Assembly (NCBI GenBank): GCA_018061865.1
Contig: JAGOTH010000005.1
Coordinates: 1 to 46,398, forward strand
Length of the DNA: 46,398 bases
Reading direction: 5' to 3'
Origin: Minisyncoccota bacterium
GTDB taxonomy: Bacteria; Patescibacteriota; Minisyncoccia; Phycocordibacterales; UBA9973
Shown in pieces: positions 1 through 7,601 of this stretch; the stretch's first letter is position 1, and each line of letters begins with the position of its first letter. A program made the position numbers and the translations under genes. A model generated the notes under the pieces. It worked only from the letters and a program-made list of their open reading frames with translations, was not told the origin of the DNA and did not search any database.

Positions 1-1103
1 TTTAGGTTATCAGCAAGAGATTTTAGAGCTCTCTTTTGCGCTTGGCTTGCATTTTGGTCTCCTTGTTTTGAAGAAGATCCATCAATCAAAGTATCAACCG
101 CTTCTTGAAGAATTCTTTTTTCGTTTCGTAGAATAACATCAGGTGCTCCGATTTCTTTTAGTTTTCTTAGACGATTGTTTCGGTTTATAACTCTTCGGTA
201 AAGGTCGTTCAAATCACTTGTTGCGTGTCGTCCTCCTTCAAGAGCAACCATAGGTCGGAGTGCTGGTGGGATAACTGGAACAGAAGTCAAAAACATCCAT
301 TCAGGTCTTATTTCTGAGTGAATCATTGATCTGATCAGTGACAGTCTTTTGTTTAGTTTTTCTTTTTCAGCAGCTCCAGCTTTTTCAAGACTTTTTTCTG
401 TTTTCTTTTTTAGTTCTTTTAGGTCTAGGTTGTTGAAAATATTGTAAATTGCCTCAGCTCCAATAGAAGCTTCAAAACAAGTTCCGTATTTCAAGCTGAA
501 GTGATGATATCCAACTTCGTTGAAAACCTTTCCTTCATGAATATCAGCGATCTCTTTCTTTGTATTAACAAGAGCTTCTTTTAGTTTTTCTTTTGTATCT
601 TCATCAGAAGCTGATTTAACTTTTTGTTTGTATTCACGATCAAGTTCTTCAAGAATTCTATTCTTTTCTTCTTCGTAAACTTTTATAACAATGTATCCAG
701 CGAAATAAATTACTTTCTCAAGATCAGTAACTGTAATTCCAAGTAATGTGCTCATTCGACTTGGTACTCCACGAAGGAACCAAATGTGAGCAACTGGAGT
801 TGCAAGTTCAATGTGACCAAATCTTTCTCTTCGAACGATAGCCTTTGTAACTTCTACTCCACATTTTTCACAAACGATACCAGCGTAACGAATTCTTTTG
901 TATTTTCCACAGTAACATTCGTAATCCTTTTCTGGACCGAATATTCTTTCGTCAAAAAGTCCACCTCTCTCACTTCTTCCAGTTCGGTAGTTAATTGTCT
1001 CTGGCTTTGTAACTTCACCATAAGACCATTCTTTTATTCTGTCTGGAGACGCGAGTTTTAGAGAAATACTTTCAAAGTCGCTTCCTAAATCTATTGTTTT
1101 CAT
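1..1103 (-). CDS. rpoC: RNA polymerase subunit beta' (N-terminal part, cut by window edge)
   Basis: This is the first ~367 codons of the beta' subunit of RNA polymerase, which forms the catalytic clamp with beta. The start ATG is at 1101-1103 and the frame stays open to base 1, so the gene is truncated only by the window. The N-terminal zinc-binding domain is visible, with cysteines 63, 65, 78 and 81 (CYC ... CEKC), followed by the conserved GHIELATPVAHIWF region and a VPVIPPALRPMV segment. The catalytic NADFDGD motif lies further on, outside the window. The start follows the rpoB stop by one base, so the two genes are almost certainly co-transcribed and probably translationally coupled. Identification is by family recognition and is very secure. 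Confidence 0.98.
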   Translation of the reverse strand, partial: MKTIDLGSDFESISLKLASPDRIKEWSYGEVTKPETINYRTGRSERGGLFDERIFGPEKDYECYCGKYKRIRYAGIVCEKCGVEVTKAIVRRERFGHIELATPVAHIWFLRGVPSRMSTLLGITVTDLEKVIYFAGYIVIKVYEEEKNRILEELDREYKQKVKSASDEDTKEKLKEALVNTKKEIADIHEGKVFNEVGYHHFSLKYGTCFEASIGAEAIYNIFNNLDLKELKKKTEKSLEKAGAAEKEKLNKRLSLIRSMIHSEIRPEWMFLTSVPVIPPALRPMVALEGGRHATSDLNDLYRRVINRNNRLRKLKEIGAPDVILRNEKRILQEAVDTLIDGSSSKQGDQNASQAQKRALKSLADNL

Positions 1104-1104
1104 A

Positions 1105-4100
1105 TTATTCACTTTCTTTTGTTAGTTTTTCTTTTCGACCGTCATTTTCAACATTAAGTGTTACATCAAGAGATAGTCCTCGTAGGTAGTTCAACATCAC
1201 ACCGAGAGAAGCTGGGGCATTTGGGGCTTTAAGCTTTTCTCCTTTGATTATCGAATCAAATGTCTGTGACCTTCCCATTATGTCGTCAGATTTTACTGTA
1301 ATCATTTCTCTTAGAGTATATGCGGCACCATATCCTTGAAGTGCCCACACCTCCATCTCTCCGAATCTCTGTCCTCCACCTTGCGCTCGCCCTCCGAGAG
1401 GTTGCTGAGTGATAAGAGAGTACGGACCGATTGAACGCATGTGGATCTTGTCTTCCACCATGTGGTGCAGTTTCAACATATACATGTATCCAACAGCGAT
1501 GTCTTGTCCGAAAGCCATTCCGTTTCTTCCATCATATAGAGTTACTCTTCCTGTTTCTGGCCATCCTGCTTTTACAAGTTCTTCTTTGATTTCTTCAGCT
1601 GTTGCTCCAGCAAATGGAGGAACGATAGCTTGATAACCAAGAGAGTTCGCAGCAAGTCCTAGGTGCATTTCGAAAATTTGTCCTAGGTTCATACGAGAAG
1701 GAATACCAAGTGGTGTAAGAAGAATGTCGATTGGAGTTCCGTCCGCCATGTATGGCATATCTTCTTCTGGAAGAATTGTAGAGATAACTCCTTTGTTTCC
1801 GTGTCGTCCAGCAAGTTTGTCTCCCACTGAGATGTTTCGTAGTTGCGCTACTTCAACAATAACTTTTTTCAAAACACCAGATTCTAGTGAATGCCCTTGT
1901 TCTCTTGAGAAAACTTTTACGCTGATAACTCTTCCCTTTTTTCCGTGATCAATTCTCATTGATGTGTCTTTTACATCACGAGCTTTTTCAGAAAAGATTG
2001 ATCTAAGAAGTCTTTCTTCTGCTGTTAGTTCTGTCTCACCTTTTGGTGTGATTTTTCCAACAAGAATATCTCCTTCAGAAACTTCCGCTCCCATTCGAAC
2101 GATTCCATCTTCATCTAGGTCTTTTAGTTTTAGTTCTCCAACGTTTGGAATATCTCGAGTTGTGATTTCCGGACCAAGTTTTGTGTCACGAACAACACAG
2201 ACAAATTCTTCTATGTAGATTGAAGTGAAAACGCTATTTTTAACAAGTCTTTCAGAGATAACAATCGCGTCCTCGTAGTTGTGTCCGCTCCAAGAAAGGA
2301 ATCCAACAAGAATGTTTTGCCCAAGAGCGATTTGTCCGTTAACAGAAGTGCTTGTGTCAGCAAGAACTTGTCCTTTTTTAACTTTTTGTCCAACAGAAAC
2401 ACTTGGTCTTTGGTGGTGAGCAGAAAATTGGTTTGTTCTTGAGAAGTTAACAAGATTGTATCTGTGAATTTTGTCTTTGCTGTCTTTAACAATAACTTTC
2501 TTTGAGTCAGCGTGAGTTACTTCTCCATCGCTTTCAGAAACAACTAGTCTTCCTGAATCTCGAGAAGCAAATCCTTCCATACCAGTTGCCACAAGTGGAG
2601 CCTCTGGAGCTACACAAGGAACAGCTTGTCTTTGCATGTTTGATCCCATCAGCGCACGGTTCGCGTCGTTGTGTTCTAGGAAAGGAACCATTGATGTCGC
2701 AATAGAGAATGCTTGGTTAGGAGCTACGTCAACATAATCAACTTCATCTTTTGAAATAAGTCCTGGTTGAGTTTTTATTCTAGCTTCAACTGTTGCATCT
2801 GTAATTTTTCCGTCTTTGTCATATCGGAGTCCAGCGTGTGCAATAACTCGCTCTTCTTCTTCGAGAGCGTTTAGGTATTCAATCTTTCCTGTAATTCTTC
2901 CTTTTTCTACTTTTACATAAGGAGTTTCGATAATTCCGAATTCGTTAACTCGAGCATATGTAGACAAGTGAAGGATAAGTCCAATGTTTGGTCCTTCAGG
3001 AGTGTTAATAGGACAAACTCTTCCGTAGTGAGAAGTGTGCACGTCACGAACTTCAGCTCCTGCTCTCTCACGAGTAAGTCCTCCGGGACCTAGCGCTGAT
3101 AGAGTTCGAAGGTGTTCCACCTCGTCCAGAATATTGTCTTGTCTCATGAATTGAGAAAGCTGGTTTGTAGTGAAGAATTCTTTAATTCTTGCTTGAAGAG
3201 GTCTTTGGTTGATGATTTGAATTGGAAGAGCAGTGGCAAGATCAACTGTAGACATTCTGTCTTGAATGTTTCTCTTGATTTGCATCATTCCTGTTCGGAT
3301 TTTTTGTTCTAGAAGTTCTCCAACATATTTCACTCTTCGGCGTCCGAGGTGATCGATGTCTTCGATTTTTGCTCCTGGAGTAATGTTTAGTTCAAAAACA
3401 TATTTAACAATGTTAACTAAATCTTCTTTTGTTAGAGTTCTAACTTTTAGATCCTTTTCGTCTGTTCCTCCACCGAATTGTTGGTTAATTCTGAATCGTC
3501 CAACAGAAGAAATGTCATATCTGTCAGGACCAAATACTGTTCCATCTATAAATTCTTTTGCGTTGTCAGCAGTTGCAAGGTCTCCGTCTCGCAATCGCTT
3601 GTATACTTCTACGTAAGATTCCATTACTGTCTTTGCGCTATCTTTCGCAAGAGCTAAAGCAATAGATTTTTGTTCGTGTTCTTTTGTGAATAACTTCAAC
3701 ATTTCTGCATCAGTAATTCCTAGAACTCTAAGAAGTGACGTGATTGGGAATTTTCTCTTCTTGTCGATTCGGACATATAGAATACCGTCTGTATCAGTTT
3801 CCATTTCAATCCAAACTCCTCGTGAAGGTATGATTTTTGCCCCAAAGAGTCTCTTTCCCTTTAGTTCATTTTCTGTAAAAAATACTCCAGCTGATCGAGC
3901 AAGCTGAGGAACGATAACTCGTTCTACTCCGTTGATAACAAAAGTTCCGTGACCTGTCATTATTGGAATGTCAGCCATGAAAATTTCTTGCTCTTTTGTT
4001 GCACCGCCTAGTTTTGAAATAAGTTTAACTCGAGCTTTTATTGGAGCTTCGTAGTTAACCTTGTTTGCCTTGGCATCAAGTTCTGAACACTTTGGCTCTC

Positions 4101-4314
4101 CAACTGAGAAAGACAAAAAGTGAAGTTCAAACTTTTTACCTGAATAATCTGTAATCGGAGTGAATTCTTTCATCACTTCAACGATTCCTTTTTCGAGCAA
4201 AGCTTTAAATGAATTAAGCTGAGTCTCGATAAGACTTGGGAATGAGACAAAAGGTTCTCTATATTTAGAGAAGTGTTTTTGCTCGCGGACTGTTGTTGTT
4301 TTTTGTGGAGACAT
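1105..4314 (-). CDS. rpoB: RNA polymerase subunit beta
   Basis: This is the beta subunit of RNA polymerase, about 1069 residues from the chosen ATG, near the short end for the family. It contains the rifampicin-pocket region (QLSQFM ... SALGPGGLTRERAGAEVRD), the NTPEGPNIGLI segment, GDKLAGRHGNKG, and the C-terminal GGQRFGEMEVWALQ block. I prefer the ATG at 4312-4314 (MSPQKTT) to an in-frame TTG at 4345-4347, because no Shine-Dalgarno sequence supports the longer form and the extra residues overlap a leader hairpin. The usual upstream rplJ-rplL genes are absent; truB lies upstream instead. A promoter at 4454-4482 gives a leader of about 130 nt. The pocket carries Arg where E. coli has Asp516 (see findings). 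Confidence 0.98.
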   Translation of the reverse strand: MSPQKTTTVREQKHFSKYREPFVSFPSLIETQLNSFKALLEKGIVEVMKEFTPITDYSGKKFELHFLSFSVGEPKCSELDAKANKVNYEAPIKARVKLISKLGGATKEQEIFMADIPIMTGHGTFVINGVERVIVPQLARSAGVFFTENELKGKRLFGAKIIPSRGVWIEMETDTDGILYVRIDKKRKFPITSLLRVLGITDAEMLKLFTKEHEQKSIALALAKDSAKTVMESYVEVYKRLRDGDLATADNAKEFIDGTVFGPDRYDISSVGRFRINQQFGGGTDEKDLKVRTLTKEDLVNIVKYVFELNITPGAKIEDIDHLGRRRVKYVGELLEQKIRTGMMQIKRNIQDRMSTVDLATALPIQIINQRPLQARIKEFFTTNQLSQFMRQDNILDEVEHLRTLSALGPGGLTRERAGAEVRDVHTSHYGRVCPINTPEGPNIGLILHLSTYARVNEFGIIETPYVKVEKGRITGKIEYLNALEEEERVIAHAGLRYDKDGKITDATVEARIKTQPGLISKDEVDYVDVAPNQAFSIATSMVPFLEHNDANRALMGSNMQRQAVPCVAPEAPLVATGMEGFASRDSGRLVVSESDGEVTHADSKKVIVKDSKDKIHRYNLVNFSRTNQFSAHHQRPSVSVGQKVKKGQVLADTSTSVNGQIALGQNILVGFLSWSGHNYEDAIVISERLVKNSVFTSIYIEEFVCVVRDTKLGPEITTRDIPNVGELKLKDLDEDGIVRMGAEVSEGDILVGKITPKGETELTAEERLLRSIFSEKARDVKDTSMRIDHGKKGRVISVKVFSREQGHSLESGVLKKVIVEVAQLRNISVGDKLAGRHGNKGVISTILPEEDMPYMADGTPIDILLTPLGIPSRMNLGQIFEMHLGLAANSLGYQAIVPPFAGATAEEIKEELVKAGWPETGRVTLYDGRNGMAFGQDIAVGYMYMLKLHHMVEDKIHMRSIGPYSLITQQPLGGRAQGGGQRFGEMEVWALQGYGAAYTLREMITVKSDDIMGRSQTFDSIIKGEKLKAPNAPASLGVMLNYLRGLSLDVTLNVENDGRKEKLTKESE

Positions 4315-4330
4315 ATAAAACGCAAAAACG

Positions 4331-4417
4331 CGGGAGATCCCGTTCAAGATAGGTTATTTTATTATTCGCACTCGATAGTATGCAAAACCCTCTTTTTTAT
4401 TGATAATAAAGGGGTTT
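4331..4417 (-). promoter_or_regulatory. rpoB 5' leader with two stem-loops
   Basis: The predicted rpoB leader contains two inverted repeats. One pairs AAACCC (4385-4390) with GGGTTT (4412-4417) across an AT-rich, partly paired interior. The other is CGGG-AGAT-CCCG at 4331-4342, about 17 nt before the start codon. They could act in attenuation or shape translation initiation; this is inference from sequence symmetry only. Confidence 0.35.
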
Positions 4418-4453
4418 GAAATGGGCAAAACTCAATCAGCCAAACCGACACTT

Positions 4454-4482
4454 ATCCTAAACTAAAAACGGGAAATGGTCAA
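4454..4482 (-). promoter_or_regulatory. Promoter of rpoBC
   Basis: On the minus strand, TTGACC (4482-4477), a 17-bp spacer and TAGGAT (4459-4454) form a good sigma-70-like promoter. The -35 box overlaps the truB stop codon. It lets rpoBC be transcribed separately from truB. Confidence 0.6.
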
Positions 4483-5306
4483 GAGGAAAAATCCCCAACC
4501 CTCACCCTCTTTATTCTTAAGGCTAAAGCAGGACATCCGAGAGACTTCCCTATTTTTTCAGCAAGCACTCGCATATACGCACCACTCTCACAGGAAACTT
4601 TTATTGAAATAACTAAAACATTTTCATTACCTGAAATATTTTTTAGATTATTCCATCCAGAAATTATTTCTTCTTGTCGGAAATCTCCTTTTACTTTTTT
4701 TATTCTTTCAACAGACTCGTCCGCCACTTCCATCACTTTCATCATTCTAGTGTTTTGCAAAATACTAGAATGAATTATGACGGTATGTTTTGGGATATTA
4801 GTATTAAAAATTTTTCCTAAACGAGCCAGAGAAAAAAGTGGTTTTCCATCAACGGGCTTTGAAGAATACTTCGGATACTCTTCCTCAAATTCCCCTTCAC
4901 AATCCTTTAATGTCTCTTGTATTTTTCTTAAAAAACTCCCGTCTAATAATTTTTCATGGTCTGGCCCCGCTTCTTGCGGGGAGACCCAAGGACCTGAAAA
5001 ATTATTAGATAAAAAAGAAAGATTTGAATCTTGTATTACACCAAGAATATCTCCCGTATCACTCGATACACCCAAAAGCACTTCTACCTCGTATTCCTTT
5101 GAAAGCTTTAAATATTCCTCTTTCTTGTGAACAGACTCTCCAGTCAGAATAATCAAAAGCCCTTCTGCCATTGGATCAAGCCGTCCTGCATAAGTTGCCT
5201 TTTCTTCTTTTGGAATTACCCCTTCTTCTTTTGCACGATTAATACACTCAAGCGGAGTTTCCCCTTCTTTTTTGTATAAAACAATTACTTTTTCCCTTTC
5301 TTCCAT
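4479..5306 (-). CDS. truB: tRNA pseudouridine(55) synthase TruB
   Basis: TruB makes pseudouridine 55 in the T loop of tRNAs. The catalytic motif YAGRLDPMAEG is present, with Asp44 as the expected nucleophile, and the length (275 aa) fits short bacterial TruB. The start overlaps the end of trmD by 22 bp; a TTG about eight codons downstream is an alternative start. Two palindromic elements lie in frame inside the gene. A GC-rich hairpin at 4958-4986 encodes part of a WVSPQEAGPDH stretch, and a 28-bp palindrome at 4744-4771 encodes about ILQNTRM. Both fall outside the recognisable catalytic motif. TruB-TrmD adjacency suggests a tRNA-modification operon. Confidence 0.93.
   Translation of the reverse strand: MEEREKVIVLYKKEGETPLECINRAKEEGVIPKEEKATYAGRLDPMAEGLLIILTGESVHKKEEYLKLSKEYEVEVLLGVSSDTGDILGVIQDSNLSFLSNNFSGPWVSPQEAGPDHEKLLDGSFLRKIQETLKDCEGEFEEEYPKYSSKPVDGKPLFSLARLGKIFNTNIPKHTVIIHSSILQNTRMMKVMEVADESVERIKKVKGDFRQEEIISGWNNLKNISGNENVLVISIKVSCESGAYMRVLAEKIGKSLGCPALALRIKRVRVGDFSS
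4744..4771. repeat. 28-bp palindromic repeat inside truB (ATTCTAGT family)
   Basis: The sequence starts ATTCTAGTG, has TTTTGCAAAA at its centre and ends TACTAGAAT. It is self-complementary except for one G/T pair. A relative with three differences lies at 31467-31494 between genes. This copy is translated in frame within truB. Confidence 0.75.
4958..4986. repeat. GC-rich hairpin element inside truB
   Basis: The arms GGTCT + GCCCCGC and GCGGGG + AGACC pair around a TTCTT loop, with a one-base bulge. The element is in frame in truB and more GC-rich than the surrounding coding sequence, which suggests an inserted REP-like palindrome. Confidence 0.65.
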
Positions 5307-5983
5307 TCTTCTATTTTTTTATGATCTCCAGAAAGCAGAACTTTCGGTACACGATATTTTTTACCTTTATGCTCAAGAATTTCTGGTCGAGTATAAAATT
5401 CACTTGAAGAAACTCTTTCTTCTTCTAGAGACTCAAACTTTCCCAAAACTCCCGGAACTTGTCTCGACATACAATCAATAACAACCATCGCAGGCAATTC
5501 CCCGCCAGTTAAAACATAATCTCCAATTGAAATTTTTTCAGTCTTCAATATTTTATCTACTCGAGCATCTATTCCTTCATACCTTCCACAAATAAGAATA
5601 ATATCTGTATATTTACGAGATGCTTGTTTTGCGTATTCTGTTGTAAACTTTTTCGCTGAAGGATAAAAATTTATAATTTTTATCCGAGGCGTTCTGCGAA
5701 GCTTAAGCGAAGCAGAATTTATTTTATTTATCACACTCTCAACAGCCTTTATAACTGGCTCTGCACGCAGAATCATTCCAGGACCTCCAGCGTAAGGACG
5801 ATCATCAACCTGAGCCGATATATTTCCATCAGGCCAAACTTTTTTGTATTTTCCAGTCACAAATTTTCGGGGATTATAAAAAGCTACTTTTATCTTTTTT
5901 TCCTTTATAGCCCGAGCAATAATAGAGCTACCGAAATAACTTTCAAAAGACTCTGGGAATAATGTAACTATGTGAAATCTCAT
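5285..5983 (-). CDS. trmD: tRNA (guanine(37)-N1)-methyltransferase TrmD
   Basis: TrmD is the SPOUT-fold enzyme that makes m1G37 next to the anticodon using S-adenosylmethionine, and so prevents +1 frameshifting. The 232-residue protein has the N-terminal MRFHIVTLFPE strand, GGPGMILRAEP, and the knot motifs LICGRYEGID and IGDYVLTGGELPAMV. It is slightly shorter than typical (about 240-250 aa). In the variable region before the knot, a 26-bp palindrome (5692-5717) encodes about SASLKLRR. truB overlaps its 3' end. rimM and rplS, often neighbours of trmD, are not here, while khpA and rpsP are about 1 kb upstream. A CATAAT sequence ends 8 nt before the ATG. Confidence 0.96.
   Translation of the reverse strand: MRFHIVTLFPESFESYFGSSIIARAIKEKKIKVAFYNPRKFVTGKYKKVWPDGNISAQVDDRPYAGGPGMILRAEPVIKAVESVINKINSASLKLRRTPRIKIINFYPSAKKFTTEYAKQASRKYTDIILICGRYEGIDARVDKILKTEKISIGDYVLTGGELPAMVVIDCMSRQVPGVLGKFESLEEERVSSSEFYTRPEILEHKGKKYRVPKVLLSGDHKKIEEWKKGKK
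5692..5717. repeat. Palindromic element inside trmD (GAA-GCYTWRGC-GAA family)
   Basis: Arms TTCTGC and GCAGAA enclose GAA-GCTTAAGC-GAA. The core matches the intergenic element at 6004-6029 (GAA-GCCTTGGC-GAA), although the outer arms differ. The element is translated in frame in trmD. Confidence 0.7.
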
Positions 5984-6003
5984 TTTAATTGATTATGTGC
6001 TTA

Positions 6004-6029
6004 CCCGCCGAAGCCTTGGCGAAGGTGGG
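6004..6029. repeat. Intergenic palindromic element upstream of trmD
   Basis: CCCGCC-GAA-GCCTTGGC-GAA-GGTGGG has the same layout as the copy inside trmD: outer stem, GAA, inner stem, GAA, outer stem. Palindromes with this core are common in Parcubacteria genomes as far as I recall; I could not search for them. The remaining intergenic DNA to 6094 shows short tatagcgatta-type repeats and nothing else I recognise. Confidence 0.75.
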
Positions 6030-6094
6030 GGAATTCATAATATTAGTATATAGCGATTAGCGTATAGGGAATAGTGAAAAAATGCAAACAAAAA

Positions 6095-6110
6095 GGCGAT
6101 GGTGATCGCC
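6095..6110 (-). terminator. Terminator after hypothetical gene 6120-6665
   Basis: On the minus strand GGCGAT-CACC-ATCGCC is followed by TTTTTG, a compact intrinsic terminator 10 nt past the stop codon. Confidence 0.7.
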
Positions 6111-6119
6111 TTAAAAACT

Positions 6120-6665
6120 TTATCCGTTTATTACTAGAATTCGAAGGGAGAATGCAAATGGTACATTTTTCCTTTTTCTCCCAAAGCAAATTCGTGAGAT
6201 GAAATAATATATAACCTCATTTGGTATATCCTTTTCTTCTATACTGCCACCCATACCCTCATGTGAAAGCCAGTATTCCATTTCCTTTTTCTCTTCTTCA
6301 TTCAAGTTCCAACATAATTCCACAATATCTCCTGTTTCAAAAGAATCTACGGTAAAACTTGCGTTGGTGTCGTATGCGAGTTTTATTTTTTCAAACCCAT
6401 CAGCAACTGGATACACTCCATCTCTTCCACCGGGGCCGTCTAATTTTATTAGACCTTTATCAAAAAATAGAGAATTCCTGTATACACTTATTTCACTTCC
6501 TAGGGCAAAGATACTCACGTCGATATTTTTAAAATATACCGAATTGTCGTACTTACTTTCCTCTTCTTGATAAGGACTTTTTATGCAAAACTGTTTTCCG
6601 TAACCATCCTCTACCACAGAAAATTGTATTTTTTGTACATAAGATACTGTAATCAGCTTGTTCAT
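6120..6665 (-). CDS. Hypothetical protein, 181 aa
   Basis: I do not recognise this protein. It has no signal peptide or membrane segment and alternates short beta-rich and acidic stretches, with a Gly-rich turn (LDGPGGRDG) in the middle and a basic CFGRKRKN patch near the C-terminus, so a small soluble beta-rich protein is likely. It has its own promoter (6683-6710) and terminator (6095-6110), making it a single-gene unit set between khpA and trmD, genes that are normally close together. That placement and the self-contained promoter-terminator pair suggest an accessory insertion into the translation cluster. Confidence 0.8.
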   Translation of the reverse strand: MNKLITVSYVQKIQFSVVEDGYGKQFCIKSPYQEEESKYDNSVYFKNIDVSIFALGSEISVYRNSLFFDKGLIKLDGPGGRDGVYPVADGFEKIKLAYDTNASFTVDSFETGDIVELCWNLNEEEKKEMEYWLSHEGMGGSIEEKDIPNEVIYYFISRICFGRKRKNVPFAFSLRILVING

Positions 6666-6682
6666 CTTTAAAATTTTTCTTC

Positions 6683-6710
6683 ACTCTACTCTTTTCCATA
6701 GTTTTGTCAA
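6683..6710 (-). promoter_or_regulatory. Promoter of hypothetical gene 6120-6665
   Basis: Minus strand TTGACA (6710-6705), 16-bp spacer, TAGAGT (6688-6683). The -35 box directly continues the T-run of the khpA terminator. Confidence 0.55.
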
Positions 6711-6721
6711 AAAACAAAAAC

Positions 6722-6741
6722 CACCTCAGTTTCCTGAAGTG
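6722..6741 (-). terminator. khpA terminator
   Basis: Minus strand CACTTCAG-GAAA-CTGAGGTG followed by GTTTTTGTTTTTTG. It has a stable GNRA-type loop and a long U-tract. Confidence 0.85.
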
Positions 6742-6770
6742 ATTTTTCTTTTTACTATTCGCTTATTGTC

Positions 6771-7094
6771 TTAGATTCCTTTTAGGTCTTCCATCGCAGC
6801 GTCTACTGCAGAAGCACTTGCTCCCATTGTAGACACTCCTCCCATTCCGCCTTCTGGTTCATTAATCTTTAGGTTTACTCGAGCATTGTTTTTCATTCCA
6901 ATAACTCTTAGTAGTGTTCGGATTGCCTTTGCTGTGTTTCCTTGGCGACCAATTATTTTACCCATATCGTCCTTGTGAACTGTTAGAGAAACGAGAACTC
7001 CCATCTCATCAACTGTTCGATCAATCTTTACATCATTTGGGTTATCAACTAGCGCTTTTACAACATATTCGAGAAATGCTTTATCGTCGTTCAT
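6771..7094 (-). CDS. khpA: KH-domain RNA-binding protein KhpA
   Basis: This is a small single KH-domain protein (107 aa) of the KhpA/YlqC family, which binds RNA and in Firmicutes pairs with KhpB to influence cell elongation and division. The KH signature GKIIGRQG is at about residues 45-52, followed by the AIRTLLRVIG helix. The C-terminus has an extra Gly/Ser/Ala-rich tail (GGMGGVSTMGASASA) not needed for the fold. It follows rpsP, the usual order, but has its own promoter embedded in the rpsP terminator region, so it can be expressed separately. Confidence 0.92.
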   Translation of the reverse strand: MNDDKAFLEYVVKALVDNPNDVKIDRTVDEMGVLVSLTVHKDDMGKIIGRQGNTAKAIRTLLRVIGMKNNARVNLKINEPEGGMGGVSTMGASASAVDAAMEDLKGI

Positions 7095-7163
7095 AAATTT
7101 CTATCAAAATTCTTACCTTCTAATTTCTAGAGAAGCAGTCGGACCCGATTCTGCTCTACATTC

Positions 7164-7192
7164 ATTTTATCGTGCAAAGAAAAAGAGGTCAA
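7164..7192 (-). promoter_or_regulatory. Promoter of khpA
   Basis: Minus strand TTGACC (7192-7187), 17-bp spacer, TAAAAT (7169-7164), giving a leader of about 60 nt. The -35 box lies inside the rpsP terminator hairpin. Confidence 0.6.
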
Positions 7193-7216
7193 TCAAAAAA
7201 AGCTTGATAACCTCTT
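7183..7216 (-). terminator. rpsP terminator
   Basis: On the minus strand the arms AAGAGGT and ACCTCTT, with an inner ATCAA/TTGAT pairing, are followed by TTTTCTTTG. It starts just after the rpsP stop codon. Confidence 0.7.
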
Positions 7217-7221
7217 ATTCT

Positions 7222-7524
7222 TTATTTCTTAGCTTCTTTTCGAGGCTTTGTTGGAGCCTTTTTAGAAAGCACGTTCTTCTTCTTTCCTTCTTTCATTCCG
7301 TTCTTAACGAAAAGATTGTGAACTGTGTCAGAAACTTGAGCTCCGTTTTTTATATAAGAGTCAATTCTGTCTTTCTTAACTGTTAGAGCTTTAGAGTGTG
7401 GGTTATAAGTACCTACAACTTCCAAAAACTTACCAGTTTTTGCTGAATTTTTGCTGTCAGTGGCAATAAGGCGGAAATGCGCCTCGTTTTTTCTTCCTAT
7501 TCTTTGAAGTCTGATTATTATCAT
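7222..7524 (-). CDS. rpsP: 30S ribosomal protein S16
   Basis: S16 is a small-subunit assembly protein. The 100-residue product starts MIIIRLQRIGRKNEAHFR and contains the VVGTYNP motif typical of S16, followed by a Lys-rich C-terminal tail common in compact genomes. The ATG at 7522-7524 follows a TTGATA-17 bp-TAGTAT promoter with an 11-nt gap after the -10 box, so the leader is only about 5 nt. It is divergently arranged with rnr. Confidence 0.97.
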   Translation of the reverse strand: MIIIRLQRIGRKNEAHFRLIATDSKNSAKTGKFLEVVGTYNPHSKALTVKKDRIDSYIKNGAQVSDTVHNLFVKNGMKEGKKKNVLSKKAPTKPRKEAKK

Positions 7525-7535
7525 ATGTGTTTCTG

Positions 7536-7564
7536 ATACTACCAGACTTATGGAAAAATATCAA
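7536..7564 (-). promoter_or_regulatory. Promoter of rpsP
   Basis: Minus strand TTGATA (7564-7559), 17-bp spacer, TAGTAT (7541-7536). Confidence 0.55.
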
Positions 7565-7589
7565 TATCCCCAAAAATAACATAAAGTGA

Positions 7590-7595
7590 TATATT
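7590..7595 (+). promoter_or_regulatory. -10 box of rnr (leaderless type)
   Basis: TATATT ends 6 nt before the GTG start at 7602, which places the transcription start at or beside the start codon. No clear -35 box is visible. Confidence 0.45.
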
Positions 7596-7601
7596 GTAAA
7601 G

